Source: Candidatus Dormiibacterota bacterium (lineage in GTDB: Bacteria > Chloroflexota > Dormibacteria > Aeolococcales > Aeolococcaceae). From it: DNA of 5,228 bases. The DNA is taken from contig PLDZ01000253.1 in assembly GCA_003136295.1 (NCBI GenBank), forward strand, positions 1-5,228, read 5' to 3'. The stretch's first letter is position 1. Each line of letters starts with the position of its first letter. Shown one piece after another: positions 1 through 5,228 of this stretch. Under the pieces are notes generated by a model that was not told where the DNA came from, did no database searches, and saw nothing but the letters and a program-made list of their open reading frames with translations. A program made the position numbers and the translations under genes.

Positions 1-611
1 GGGTTGCGCGGATCGTCTTCCGGAATGCCGGCCTCGAGCTTGCCGACGAGGTCAGCACCGACGTCGGCGGCCTTGGTGTAGATGCCGCCGCCGAGGCGGG
101 CGAACACCGAGATGAGCGATGCGCCGAAGGCGAAGCCGACGAGCGCATTGAAGTCCTGAAATATCCCGTAGGCCAGGGCGACACCGATGAGCCCGAAGCC
201 GACCACGAAGAATCCCGTGATGGCGCCCCCCCTGAAGGCGAGCTGGAGCGCGGGATTGATCCCCCCGCGAGCGGCCTCAGCGGTGCGCAGGTTGGAACGC
301 ACCGAGATGTTCATGCCGACATACCCGGCGGCGCCGCTCAGCACCGCGCCGATCAGGAAGAGGACACCGGTCTTCCACCCGAGCGTGAAGGTGAGGAAGA
401 GGAAGATGACCGCCCCGATCCCGGCGATGATCGTGTACTGCCGGTTGAGGTATGCCTGGGCGCCCTCCTGGATCGCCTTGGCGATCTCCTTCATCCGGTC
501 GTTGCCTTCCGGCTGGCGCAGAACCCAGAAGATCAGATAGATGGCATAGAGGAGAGCCAGCAGTCCCGATGCTGCGATCGGCAGCAGGACGGCGCGGTCG
601 AGGGTCGGCAT
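1..611 (-). CDS. hppA: Membrane-bound H+/Na+-translocating pyrophosphatase, N-terminal part (gene continues past left edge)
   Basis: This is the integral membrane pump that couples hydrolysis of cytoplasmic pyrophosphate to export of H+ or Na+. Translation from the ATG at 611-609 gives 203 residues before the window ends, out of roughly 670-800 for the family. Hydrophobic helices are visible at about residues 7-31, 60-78, 81-100, 128-150 and 155-172. The family motif EGAQAYLNRQY lies at 49-59. The substrate-site signature GGGIYTKAADVGADLVGK lies at 174-191, followed by EAGIPEDDPRN; its lysine and aspartates bind Mg-pyrophosphate. The start is supported by a Shine-Dalgarno sequence nine bases upstream and by the usual short N-terminus before helix 1. 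The residues that decide K+ dependence and H+ versus Na+ specificity lie beyond the window, so the subtype cannot be called. The gene is divergent from the CinA-like gene. Identification is secure. Confidence 0.97.
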   Translation of the reverse strand, partial: MPTLDRAVLLPIAASGLLALLYAIYLIFWVLRQPEGNDRMKEIAKAIQEGAQAYLNRQYTIIAGIGAVIFLFLTFTLGWKTGVLFLIGAVLSGAAGYVGMNISVRSNLRTAEAARGGINPALQLAFRGGAITGFFVVGFGLIGVALAYGIFQDFNALVGFAFGASLISVFARLGGGIYTKAADVGADLVGKLEAGIPEDDPRN

Positions 612-620
612 GCGCTCAGG

Positions 621-626
621 TCTCCT
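621..626 (-). promoter_or_regulatory. Ribosome binding site of hppA
   Basis: AGGAGA on the minus strand lies nine bases upstream of the ATG at 611-609. It is a good Shine-Dalgarno match and fixes the hppA start, which agrees with the expected position of the first membrane helix. Confidence 0.75.
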
Positions 627-682
627 GGGACAGTGAGTGAGGGCCCGGGCGGCTCTGATCCGCGCCACCCCGGGGCCGCCGC

Positions 683-713
683 ATTGTACCCGGCTCGTCC
701 TCCCATTCAGCAA
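683..713 (-). promoter_or_regulatory. Candidate sigma-70-type promoter of hppA
   Basis: On the minus strand a -10-like TACAAT (688-683, five of six matches to consensus) follows a -35-like TTGCTG (713-708). The 19-base spacing is longer than ideal. Transcription would begin near 676, giving a leader of about 65 bases. The -10 element is the most A/T-rich hexamer in an otherwise very GC-rich gap, which is the main support. Without mapped transcription starts this remains a prediction. Confidence 0.35.
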
Positions 714-729
714 CGCCTATGCTGAATCC

Positions 730-1506
730 GTGCCGAAAGCCACCGGCCTGACCGCGATCGTGATGGTCGGCGACGAGATCCTCAGCGGCCACACGCAGGA
801 CACCAATTCGAGCCTGCTCGCGCGCCTCGCGTTCGGCGCGGGCCATCCGGTCACCCACATCGAGGTGGTCGGCGACCAGCCGGCGGCAATCATCGCGGCA
901 ATCCGGCGGGCCATCGACGATCCGCAGATCACGAGAATCGCTGTCTGTGGCGGCATCGGGCCGACCCCCGACGACCGCACCTTCCAGGCTGTCGCCGACG
1001 CCCTCGGCCGGCCGCTCGAGCTCAACGCGATTGCCTATGCCAGCATCGAAGCCCTGGCGCGCCGCATGCATGCGGCGGGATGGATCGATAAGCCCGTCGT
1101 GTCGGAAGCCAACCGTCGCTGCGCGATGGTGCCCACCGGTGCGACGGTGCTCGCCAACCGGCGAGGGATGGCGCCACCCCTGGCGATCGACATCGGTGAC
1201 GACCGCTGGCTGTTCGTATTACCAGGCATTCCCCGCGAATTCGTGACCATCGTCGAGGAAGAGCTCATCCCCGGATACTTCGCCGGCGGCACAGCTCCCG
1301 TCGTGCGCGAGGTGCACTACCGTTCGGTGCCGGAGTCGGAGATGTCTCAACCCATGCTCGTGCTCGAGGCGGAATTCCCCGACGTGACCGTCGGTTCGTA
1401 TCCGCACGTGGAGCGGCGAGAGCTGGTCATCCGTCTTCGAGGACGCGAAGCCGATCGAGTGGACGCAGCGGTGGCCCGGCTGCGCTCACTGCGCAACGAC
1501 AGCTAG
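730..1506 (+). CDS. CinA-like competence/damage-inducible protein A, MoCF (molybdopterin-binding-like) domain only
   Basis: From the GTG at 730 the product has 258 residues and matches the COG1058/CinA N-terminal family. The MoCF fold starts at once with AIVMVGDEILSGHTQDTNS (9-27). It continues through CGGIGPTPDDRTFQAVADAL (73-92), the nucleotide/pterin-binding loop, and NRRCAMVPTGATVLANRRG (128-146), LPGIPREF (164-171) and VGSYPHVE (221-228), the last in the small C-terminal alpha/beta domain. Family members have been linked to ADP-ribose pyrophosphatase activity, and in fused proteins to NMN deamidation in NAD salvage; the NMN amidase domain (COG1546) is absent here. An in-frame GTG at 637 would add 31 residues with no family counterpart, so 730 is preferred although no Shine-Dalgarno precedes it. 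The gene is divergent from hppA and convergent with the cold-shock gene. The family is clear; the cellular role is uncertain. Confidence 0.88.
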   Translation: MPKATGLTAIVMVGDEILSGHTQDTNSSLLARLAFGAGHPVTHIEVVGDQPAAIIAAIRRAIDDPQITRIAVCGGIGPTPDDRTFQAVADALGRPLELNAIAYASIEALARRMHAAGWIDKPVVSEANRRCAMVPTGATVLANRRGMAPPLAIDIGDDRWLFVLPGIPREFVTIVEEELIPGYFAGGTAPVVREVHYRSVPESEMSQPMLVLEAEFPDVTVGSYPHVERRELVIRLRGREADRVDAAVARLRSLRNDS

Positions 1507-1515
1507 GCAGCGGGA

Positions 1516-1532
1516 CGCGGGGTTACCCCGCG
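1516..1532. terminator. GC-rich hairpin between convergent genes, probable bidirectional terminator
   Basis: A perfect 7-bp stem, CGCGGGG (1516-1522) with CCCCGCG (1526-1532), closes a TTA loop. It sits in the 30-base gap between the stop codons of the CinA-like gene (ending at 1506) and the cold-shock gene (TGA at 1539-1537). It has no T-run on either side, so it is not a textbook intrinsic terminator, but its position between converging genes and its stability suggest transcription termination or 3'-end protection for both. Confidence 0.55.
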
Positions 1533-1536
1533 AGGA

Positions 1537-1737
1537 TCAGACCTTCTGCAGGTTGCGCGCGCGCGGGCCCTTGGGCGAGTCGACGATGTCGAACGTCACC
1601 TGCTCGCCTTCCTGGAGGGCGTCGAAGTCGACGGTGGTCAGCTCGGTGCGATGAAAGAACACCTCGTTGCCATCGTCTGCACGGACGAATCCAAATCCAC
1701 GGTCGGGAATAATCTTCTTGATTCTTCCAGCGGTCAC
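1537..1737 (-). CDS. Small cold-shock-domain (CspA-like) nucleic-acid-binding protein
   Basis: A 66-residue single OB-fold cold-shock domain, the standard length, expected to bind single-stranded RNA/DNA in the cytoplasm and act as an RNA chaperone. RNP1 is seen as RGFGFVRA (13-20) and RNP2 as VFFHR (26-30), followed by the usual acidic loop, EGEQVTFDI (43-51) and SPKGPRARNL (54-63). The classical KWFN near the N-terminus is replaced by KKIIPD (7-12), so one surface aromatic used by CspA for base stacking is absent; this variant type is common in some soil phyla. The reading frame stays open far upstream into the next gene, but homology begins at the GTG at 1737, which has a strong Shine-Dalgarno seven bases upstream. 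There is a 142-base gap to the upstream gene, so it probably has its own promoter, though I find no convincing -35/-10 pair. Confidence 0.93.
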   Translation of the reverse strand: MTAGRIKKIIPDRGFGFVRADDGNEVFFHRTELTTVDFDALQEGEQVTFDIVDSPKGPRARNLQKV

Positions 1738-1744
1738 AGCATGT

Positions 1745-1749
1745 CCTCC
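1745..1749 (-). promoter_or_regulatory. Ribosome binding site deciding the GTG start of the cold-shock gene
   Basis: GGAGG on the minus strand (1749-1745) lies seven bases before the GTG at 1737-1735. A nearer ATG (1742-1740) is only two bases from it and is out of frame, opening an ATG-CTG-TGA triplet that ends inside the GTG start. The spacing favours GTG. Confidence 0.75.
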
Positions 1750-1842
1750 AGGACTCTCGCCGACACGGACGCCCACCGCGTTCACGACCACTATGGGAGC
1801 GTCCCCTGTCAGCAACGGGAACCCGCAAAAGACCGCGATGGA

Positions 1843-1880
1843 AGCACCGAAGGATGACGATTTCCCGCCGTTCCGGTGCT
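1843..1880 (-). terminator. Possible hairpin terminator after the glycoside-hydrolase-like gene
   Basis: On the minus strand AGCACCG (1880-1874), starting in the last base of the TGA stop, can pair with CGGTGCT (1849-1843). The stem has 7 bp and can be extended by two A-T pairs past a one-base bulge. Its loop is large, and a TCTTTT stretch follows only after about ten bases, so it is a weak intrinsic-terminator candidate. It would separate this transcript from the cold-shock gene downstream. Confidence 0.35.
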
Positions 1881-3076
1881 CATCGCAGCATAGCAGGGTA
1901 TTCGCTTGAGCCGCGTTCCCATGCCGCGCGGAGTTCATGCAGGCTCTCGGGAAGATTCGCGTAGTAGTCGTCGACGTCGATGCGCTCGGGCCACGGGCTG
2001 GAGAGGGCGCGCTCGCGTTCGTGACCCGCCTGCTCGACCCAGACGCTGCCGAACGCGGTCTCTCTACCGGACGCATCCACGACACCGGCCTCGCGCAGGT
2101 GCTGCTGGCGGTCAAACGGTGGCACCTCTGCGGCGCGCGGGCCGGGGTTGCTCCACATCGCGGCCATCAAACCCGCGCAACCGCACTCGCTCAGCGCATC
2201 GACGGCCCCCGCGACGAAACGTCGCGTCAGCGCATCGGCGTCGGTCTCGATGTCATCCGCATCGGTTGGTGTCGCCGGCGCGCTTGACGACAGATGTGCG
2301 ATCAGCGGTGCCGAAGCGCTGAGCGACTCGCAGAGTTGTGCGAGAAACCTTGCCGCCGCCGGGTCACGCTCACCACCGACCTGCGCGAGCGCGCCGGCTG
2401 TGACATCGAGACCGAGAGCGTCGACGAGACTCGCCACCGCGGCCGGTCGCACGGCGCGAGCGGTGACCACGTCATCCGCGCTCAGCGACAGCATGCAGCG
2501 CTGTTCGCGCTCATGAATCCGCCCGCTGATGAGCGCCACCCAGGTGCGCAGGTGTTCGATGCGCTGCGGCCGCACTCCGCCGGCAGGGTCGTGTCCGATG
2601 TCCCACATGGTGATCGCAGGATGTCCGGCGAATGCTCCGAGCAGCTCGTCGATCCAGCGCACGCACACCTCGAGCATCAGTTGATCGGTGTAGACGTAGC
2701 GCGGTCCGCCCGGCTGTGTCACTGCATCGGACACGGCGCGCACGCCGCCGCGGCGCGCGTCGACGTCGATGGCGTAGGACGGAAGCATGATGCAGCGGCC
2801 GAGCGTCTGCACGAAGAGCACCGGAACCACCTGCAGCGACAGCTCGCTGGCAACACTCAGGAAGTGATCGAGATTGCGCAGTCGCGCAGGCTCCACGCGC
2901 GCAGGGGTTGGCATGAATGCGTCCCAGAGCAGATGCGTACGCACGGTGTGATGGCCGGCGGACTTGATGGCGCGCAACTCCCCCTCCGTACGCGCAGCGT
3001 CGTACTCGTGCCACACATACGGACCGACCTCGCGCGACCAGTACGTCACGCCGATGTCCACCGGTTGACGCGTCAC
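1880..3076 (-). CDS. Glycoside-hydrolase-like (GH5/GH42-type, clan GH-A) TIM-barrel protein, probably catalytically inactive
   Basis: A 398-residue protein with no signal peptide or membrane segment, so probably cytoplasmic. It resembles bacterial cellulase/beta-galactosidase-type (beta/alpha)8 barrels: GVTYWSREVGPYVWHEYD (9-26), VRTHLLWDAFMP (45-56), VVPVLF (83-88), YTDQLML (129-135), FAGHPAITMWDIGHDP (149-164), MLSLSADDV (195-203) and, near the end, GLMAAMWSNP (302-311) then PPFDRQQH (319-326). In active relatives the acid/base lies in W-D-x-G-N-E-P; here it reads WDIGHDP, with His162-Asp163 in place of Asn-Glu. The nucleophile strand, normally ending in E-F-G, aligns with PLIAHLSSSAP (257-267), which has no acidic residue. 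The start is a GTG 16 bases after the stop of the upstream reductase, with no clear Shine-Dalgarno, suggesting translational coupling. The fold assignment rests on motif memory and is fairly sure; loss of activity is inferred. Substrate or ligand unknown. Confidence 0.75.
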   Translation of the reverse strand: MTRQPVDIGVTYWSREVGPYVWHEYDAARTEGELRAIKSAGHHTVRTHLLWDAFMPTPARVEPARLRNLDHFLSVASELSLQVVPVLFVQTLGRCIMLPSYAIDVDARRGGVRAVSDAVTQPGGPRYVYTDQLMLEVCVRWIDELLGAFAGHPAITMWDIGHDPAGGVRPQRIEHLRTWVALISGRIHEREQRCMLSLSADDVVTARAVRPAAVASLVDALGLDVTAGALAQVGGERDPAAARFLAQLCESLSASAPLIAHLSSSAPATPTDADDIETDADALTRRFVAGAVDALSECGCAGLMAAMWSNPGPRAAEVPPFDRQQHLREAGVVDASGRETAFGSVWVEQAGHERERALSSPWPERIDVDDYYANLPESLHELRAAWERGSSEYPAMLR

Positions 3077-3092
3077 GCTCGCGGTGCTCGGG

Positions 3093-3926
3093 TCAGTAGA
3101 CGAAGAGGTCGATGCCTCCCGCGACGGTGATCACCTGGCCGGTGATGTAGCGTGCCTCCGGGGAGGTGAGGAACACGATTGTGTTCGCGATGTCATCCGG
3201 CTCGCCGGCGCTGCGCATCGCGGTGCGCAGAACCATGCGGTCGTTCATCTTCGCGTCGCCCATCTTCCACGCCTCGGTACCGATGACGCCGGGTGCGATG
3301 ACATTAGCCGTGATCCCGAAGCGCGCCCCCTCGAGCGCCATCGACTTGCCGAGCCCGATCACCGCCGCCTTGGTCGCTGCGTACGAGGCCTGACCAAACC
3401 CGCCGAGCGTCCCCGCGACCGACGCCATGTAGATGACACGGCCCCAGCCTCGTTCGCGCATGTACGGCCATGCGGCCTTGGTGCAGTTGAACGCACCCGA
3501 GAGGTTCACGCGCAGATCGCGGTCCCACAGCTCGTCGTTCTGATGCTCTATTTGCGCGATATGGTCGAGCGTTCCCGCGTTGTTCACCAGGATGTCGAGC
3601 GATCCGAAGTCCTTCTTGACGGTGGCGAACACCTCGCGAACCTGGTCGCGATTGGTGACGTCCATCTTCATCGCAGCCGATCGTCGACCCATCTGACGGA
3701 TCTCGTCGCTGGTCTTCTCGGCGTAGACGACGTGCTGCGAGCTGAACAGCTGCGCGAGTGCCGAGTGTGCCTCCTCCGCCGTCTGCTCGAGTGCCGGGTC
3801 CGACTCGATGAGGATGTCGGTGACGACGACGTCAGCACCGGCACGGGCGAGTGCAAGACAATCCGCTCTCCCCAGGCCGCGGGATCCCCCCGTGACGACG
3901 GCGACCTTCCCGGTCAGATCGAACAT
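3093..3926 (-). CDS. Short-chain dehydrogenase/reductase (classical SDR, FabG-like) with an insert
   Basis: A 277-residue cytoplasmic NAD(P)-dependent oxidoreductase interconverting a hydroxyl and a keto group. The cofactor loop is TGGSRGLG (12-19), and Asp37 at the end of the second strand (VVVTD) points to NAD rather than NADP. NNAG is at 115-118. The catalytic tetrad is complete: Asn141, Ser169, Tyr182 and Lys186 (YAATK). PGVIGTE (212-218) and the C-terminal ITGQVITVAGG (261-271) are typical. About 25 extra residues between roughly 41 and 75 separate strand 2 from the DVT motif at 89-91, making it longer than the usual 245-255. The ATG has GAGGAG six bases upstream. It lies 119 bases after the acyl-CoA dehydrogenase and 16 bases before the hydrolase-like gene, so a hydroxyacyl-CoA, alcohol or steroid-like substrate is plausible, but the substrate cannot be read from sequence. 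Confidence 0.93.
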   Translation of the reverse strand: MFDLTGKVAVVTGGSRGLGRADCLALARAGADVVVTDILIESDPALEQTAEEAHSALAQLFSSQHVVYAEKTSDEIRQMGRRSAAMKMDVTNRDQVREVFATVKKDFGSLDILVNNAGTLDHIAQIEHQNDELWDRDLRVNLSGAFNCTKAAWPYMRERGWGRVIYMASVAGTLGGFGQASYAATKAAVIGLGKSMALEGARFGITANVIAPGVIGTEAWKMGDAKMNDRMVLRTAMRSAGEPDDIANTIVFLTSPEARYITGQVITVAGGIDLFVY

Positions 3927-3932
3927 GCAACG

Positions 3933-3938
3933 CTCCTC
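3933..3938 (-). promoter_or_regulatory. Ribosome binding site of the SDR gene
   Basis: GAGGAG on the minus strand lies six bases upstream of the ATG at 3926-3924, a strong site that confirms the start. It overlaps the small dyad CCTC-TC-GAGG. Confidence 0.75.
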
Positions 3939-3952
3939 GAGAGGCTGGTGGT

Positions 3953-4011
3953 GGGGCGATCGGAGAGCTTAGCGCTCACTCCGAGGCGCAGGCTCACGCT
4001 CCGATTGCCCC
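3953..4011. repeat. Imperfect 13-bp inverted repeat in the leader between acyl-CoA dehydrogenase and SDR
   Basis: GGGGCGATCGGAG (3953-3965) and CTCCGATTGCCCC (3999-4011) are reverse complements at 12 of 13 positions, separated by 33 bases. The repeat sits wholly within the 119-base gap between the stop of the acyl-CoA dehydrogenase and the start of the SDR. In the minus-strand transcript it would form a long-loop hairpin with one A-C mismatch. There is no T-run after it, so an RNA-stability, processing or protein-binding role is as likely as termination. Function is not known. Confidence 0.6.
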
Positions 4012-4045
4012 GGCGCCGAGCGGCTCCGAGCTGAGCGGCCGTCGA

Positions 4046-5228
4046 TCAGCCGGCGGCGGCGAGGGACGCGGGTGGCGTGTCGGTGACAACCCTCGGGCGC
4101 GCGGCCGTGGCGGTGCGCTCGCCGAGCACATAGCGGCTGATCACCAGACGCTGGATCTCGGCAGTGCCTTCCCAGATCTGGTAGATCTTCGCGTCGCGCA
4201 TGAAGCGCTCCACCGGGTAGTCCTTGATGTACCCGTATCCCCCGAGGATCTGGACCGCGTCGACGGTGACGCGCATCGCCATGTCCCCTGCGAACAGCTT
4301 TGCCATGGAGCCCTCGCCGCGGGCGAGTGGAATACCGTTCATCGCCATCCAACCGGCACGCCAGGTGAGCAACCGTGCGGCATCAATCTCGGTTGCCATG
4401 TCGGCGAGCTTGAACGCGATCGCCTCGTGCTTCGCGATCGGCTTGCCGAACGCGACGCGCTGCAACGAGTAGTCGCGGGCGAATTCGAACGCCGCTCGGG
4501 CGATCCCGAGCGCTCCGGCGGCAACCGATGGTCGCGTCGCCTCGAGCATGATCATGGCGCCGACCCGCCCCGGCCCGGTCTCCTCGCCACTCTTGTTGTA
4601 GCCGAGACGCTGGTCGTCGGGAATGAAGCAGTCCTCGAAGATGACCTGCGCGGTGTGCGACGCGCGGACTCCGAGCTTGCGTTCCTTGCGCCCCTGGCGC
4701 ATCCCGGCCGTGCCTTTCTCGATGACGAACGCGGAGACGCCGGCCGGTCCGAGCGACTTGTCGGTCGTGGCAAAGGCAACCTGGATGTCCGCGATGCCGC
4801 CGTTGGTGCAGAACTGCTTGGTGCCGTTGAGCACGTAGCCGCCGTCCACCTTGGTCGCAGTGGTCTCCAGCGCGAGCGAGTCCGAGCCGCTGTTCGGCTC
4901 GGTGAGGCCCATCGCCGCGATCTTCAGCTCCGGCGCCGTGAGCATGCTGATGTACTTCTGCTTCTGCTCCTCCGTCCCCATCGCGATGATCGCCGTGCCG
5001 GCGAGCCCGCTCGCACCGATCGCCACGGCGATGCCGGCGTCGCCCCAGGACATCTCCTCTTCCCTGATGAGGTTGGTCACGAGGTCGATACCGCCGCCAC
5101 CGTACTGCTCTGGGAAACCGGCGGTCGCGTCGAGCCCAAGCGCGTGCGCCTTGCGCATGACGTCCCACGGGGTCTCCTCGTTCTCGTCGTAGCGCTCCGC
5201 GACCGGGCGCATCTCCTTCTCGGCGAAC
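4046..5228 (-). CDS. Acyl-CoA dehydrogenase family flavoprotein (5' end beyond right edge)
   Basis: An FAD enzyme that introduces an alpha-beta double bond into acyl-CoA and passes electrons to electron-transfer flavoprotein. 393 codons are visible; the reading frame is open to the window edge as FAEKE before a Met at 5212, so that Met is internal and a short N-terminal part is missing. Numbering from that Met: PEQYGGGGID (34-43); the FAD/substrate segment GLTEPNSGSD (102-111); YVLNGTKQFCTNGG (126-139); RVAFGKPI (252-259); QILGGYGYIKDYPVERFMRD (321-340); and IWEGTAEIQR (346-355), where Glu348 is the catalytic base in the short/medium-chain position. A low-complexity tail of about 25 residues, rich in Ala, Pro and Thr, follows the fold. 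It is the first gene of the inferred leftward operon. Chain-length or branched-chain specificity cannot be assigned. Confidence 0.95.
   Translation of the reverse strand, partial: FAEKEMRPVAERYDENEETPWDVMRKAHALGLDATAGFPEQYGGGGIDLVTNLIREEEMSWGDAGIAVAIGASGLAGTAIIAMGTEEQKQKYISMLTAPELKIAAMGLTEPNSGSDSLALETTATKVDGGYVLNGTKQFCTNGGIADIQVAFATTDKSLGPAGVSAFVIEKGTAGMRQGRKERKLGVRASHTAQVIFEDCFIPDDQRLGYNKSGEETGPGRVGAMIMLEATRPSVAAGALGIARAAFEFARDYSLQRVAFGKPIAKHEAIAFKLADMATEIDAARLLTWRAGWMAMNGIPLARGEGSMAKLFAGDMAMRVTVDAVQILGGYGYIKDYPVERFMRDAKIYQIWEGTAEIQRLVISRYVLGERTATAARPRVVTDTPPASLAAAG

Noticed and set aside
187..540. A 117-codon plus-strand open frame
   Set aside because: It is antisense to the clearly recognisable HppA coding sequence.
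637..729. N-terminal extension of the CinA-like protein from the GTG at 637
   Set aside because: The added 31 residues are low-complexity Ala/Arg/Pro with no family counterpart and overlap the candidate hppA promoter.
1795..1825. Two small dyads (GGGA-GCG-TCCC and CGGG-AA-CCCG) upstream of the cold-shock gene as a cold-responsive RNA thermosensor
   Set aside because: The stems are only 4 bp and are expected by chance at this GC content; no larger conserved fold is apparent by eye.
1537..2115. A 192-residue fusion of an N-terminal extension to the cold-shock domain
   Set aside because: The extra N-terminal part reads an alternative frame of the GH-like gene and its downstream gap; the strong ribosome binding site and standard domain length fix the start at 1737.
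2294..3130. A 278-codon plus-strand open frame opposite the GH-like gene
   Set aside because: It has no recognisable motif, its composition is Arg/His/Ala-rich as expected from reading high-GC coding sequence antisense, and the minus-strand frame carries clear family motifs.
3084..4034. A 316-codon plus-strand open frame opposite the SDR
   Set aside because: It covers a complete SDR with an intact catalytic tetrad on the other strand; its product looks like an antisense artefact of high GC.

Overview
The window is GC-rich bacterial chromosome with closely packed genes: five genes read leftward (minus strand) and one reads rightward (plus strand). Two genes run off the edges: a membrane pyrophosphatase on the left and an acyl-CoA dehydrogenase on the right. 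Frequent GTG starts, high GC in third codon positions, the membrane pyrophosphatase, an atypical cold-shock protein and beta-oxidation-type enzymes suggest an environmental, probably soil-type, high-GC bacterium such as an Acidobacteriota, Methylomirabilota/Rokubacteria or deltaproteobacterial-type lineage. This is inferred from gene style only; no marker gene for taxonomy is present. I see no mobile element, CRISPR array, tRNA or rRNA.

Layout from left to right. 1-611 (minus) is the N-terminal third of HppA, the proton/sodium-translocating pyrophosphatase. 612-729 is a short divergent regulatory region. 730-1506 (plus) is a stand-alone CinA-type MoCF-domain protein without the C-terminal amidase domain. 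A compact GC-rich hairpin at 1516-1532 separates it from the convergent cold-shock-domain gene 1537-1737 (minus, GTG start with a strong ribosome binding site). 1880-3076 (minus) is a TIM-barrel glycoside-hydrolase-like protein that appears to lack both catalytic glutamates. It lies 16 bases downstream of 3093-3926 (minus), a short-chain dehydrogenase/reductase with a long insert after its first Rossmann strands. Upstream of that, after a 119-base gap holding a 13-bp inverted repeat, is the acyl-CoA dehydrogenase 4046-5228 (minus, 5' end outside the window).

The acyl-CoA dehydrogenase, the reductase and the hydrolase-like gene run in the same direction with short gaps and plausibly form one operon concerned with acyl-CoA or alcohol/ketone oxidation. 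The hydrolase-like protein is the odd member and the most interesting gene here. The left half (HppA, CinA-like, cold-shock protein) is housekeeping in character. I do not see convincing evidence of a wholly new multi-gene system.
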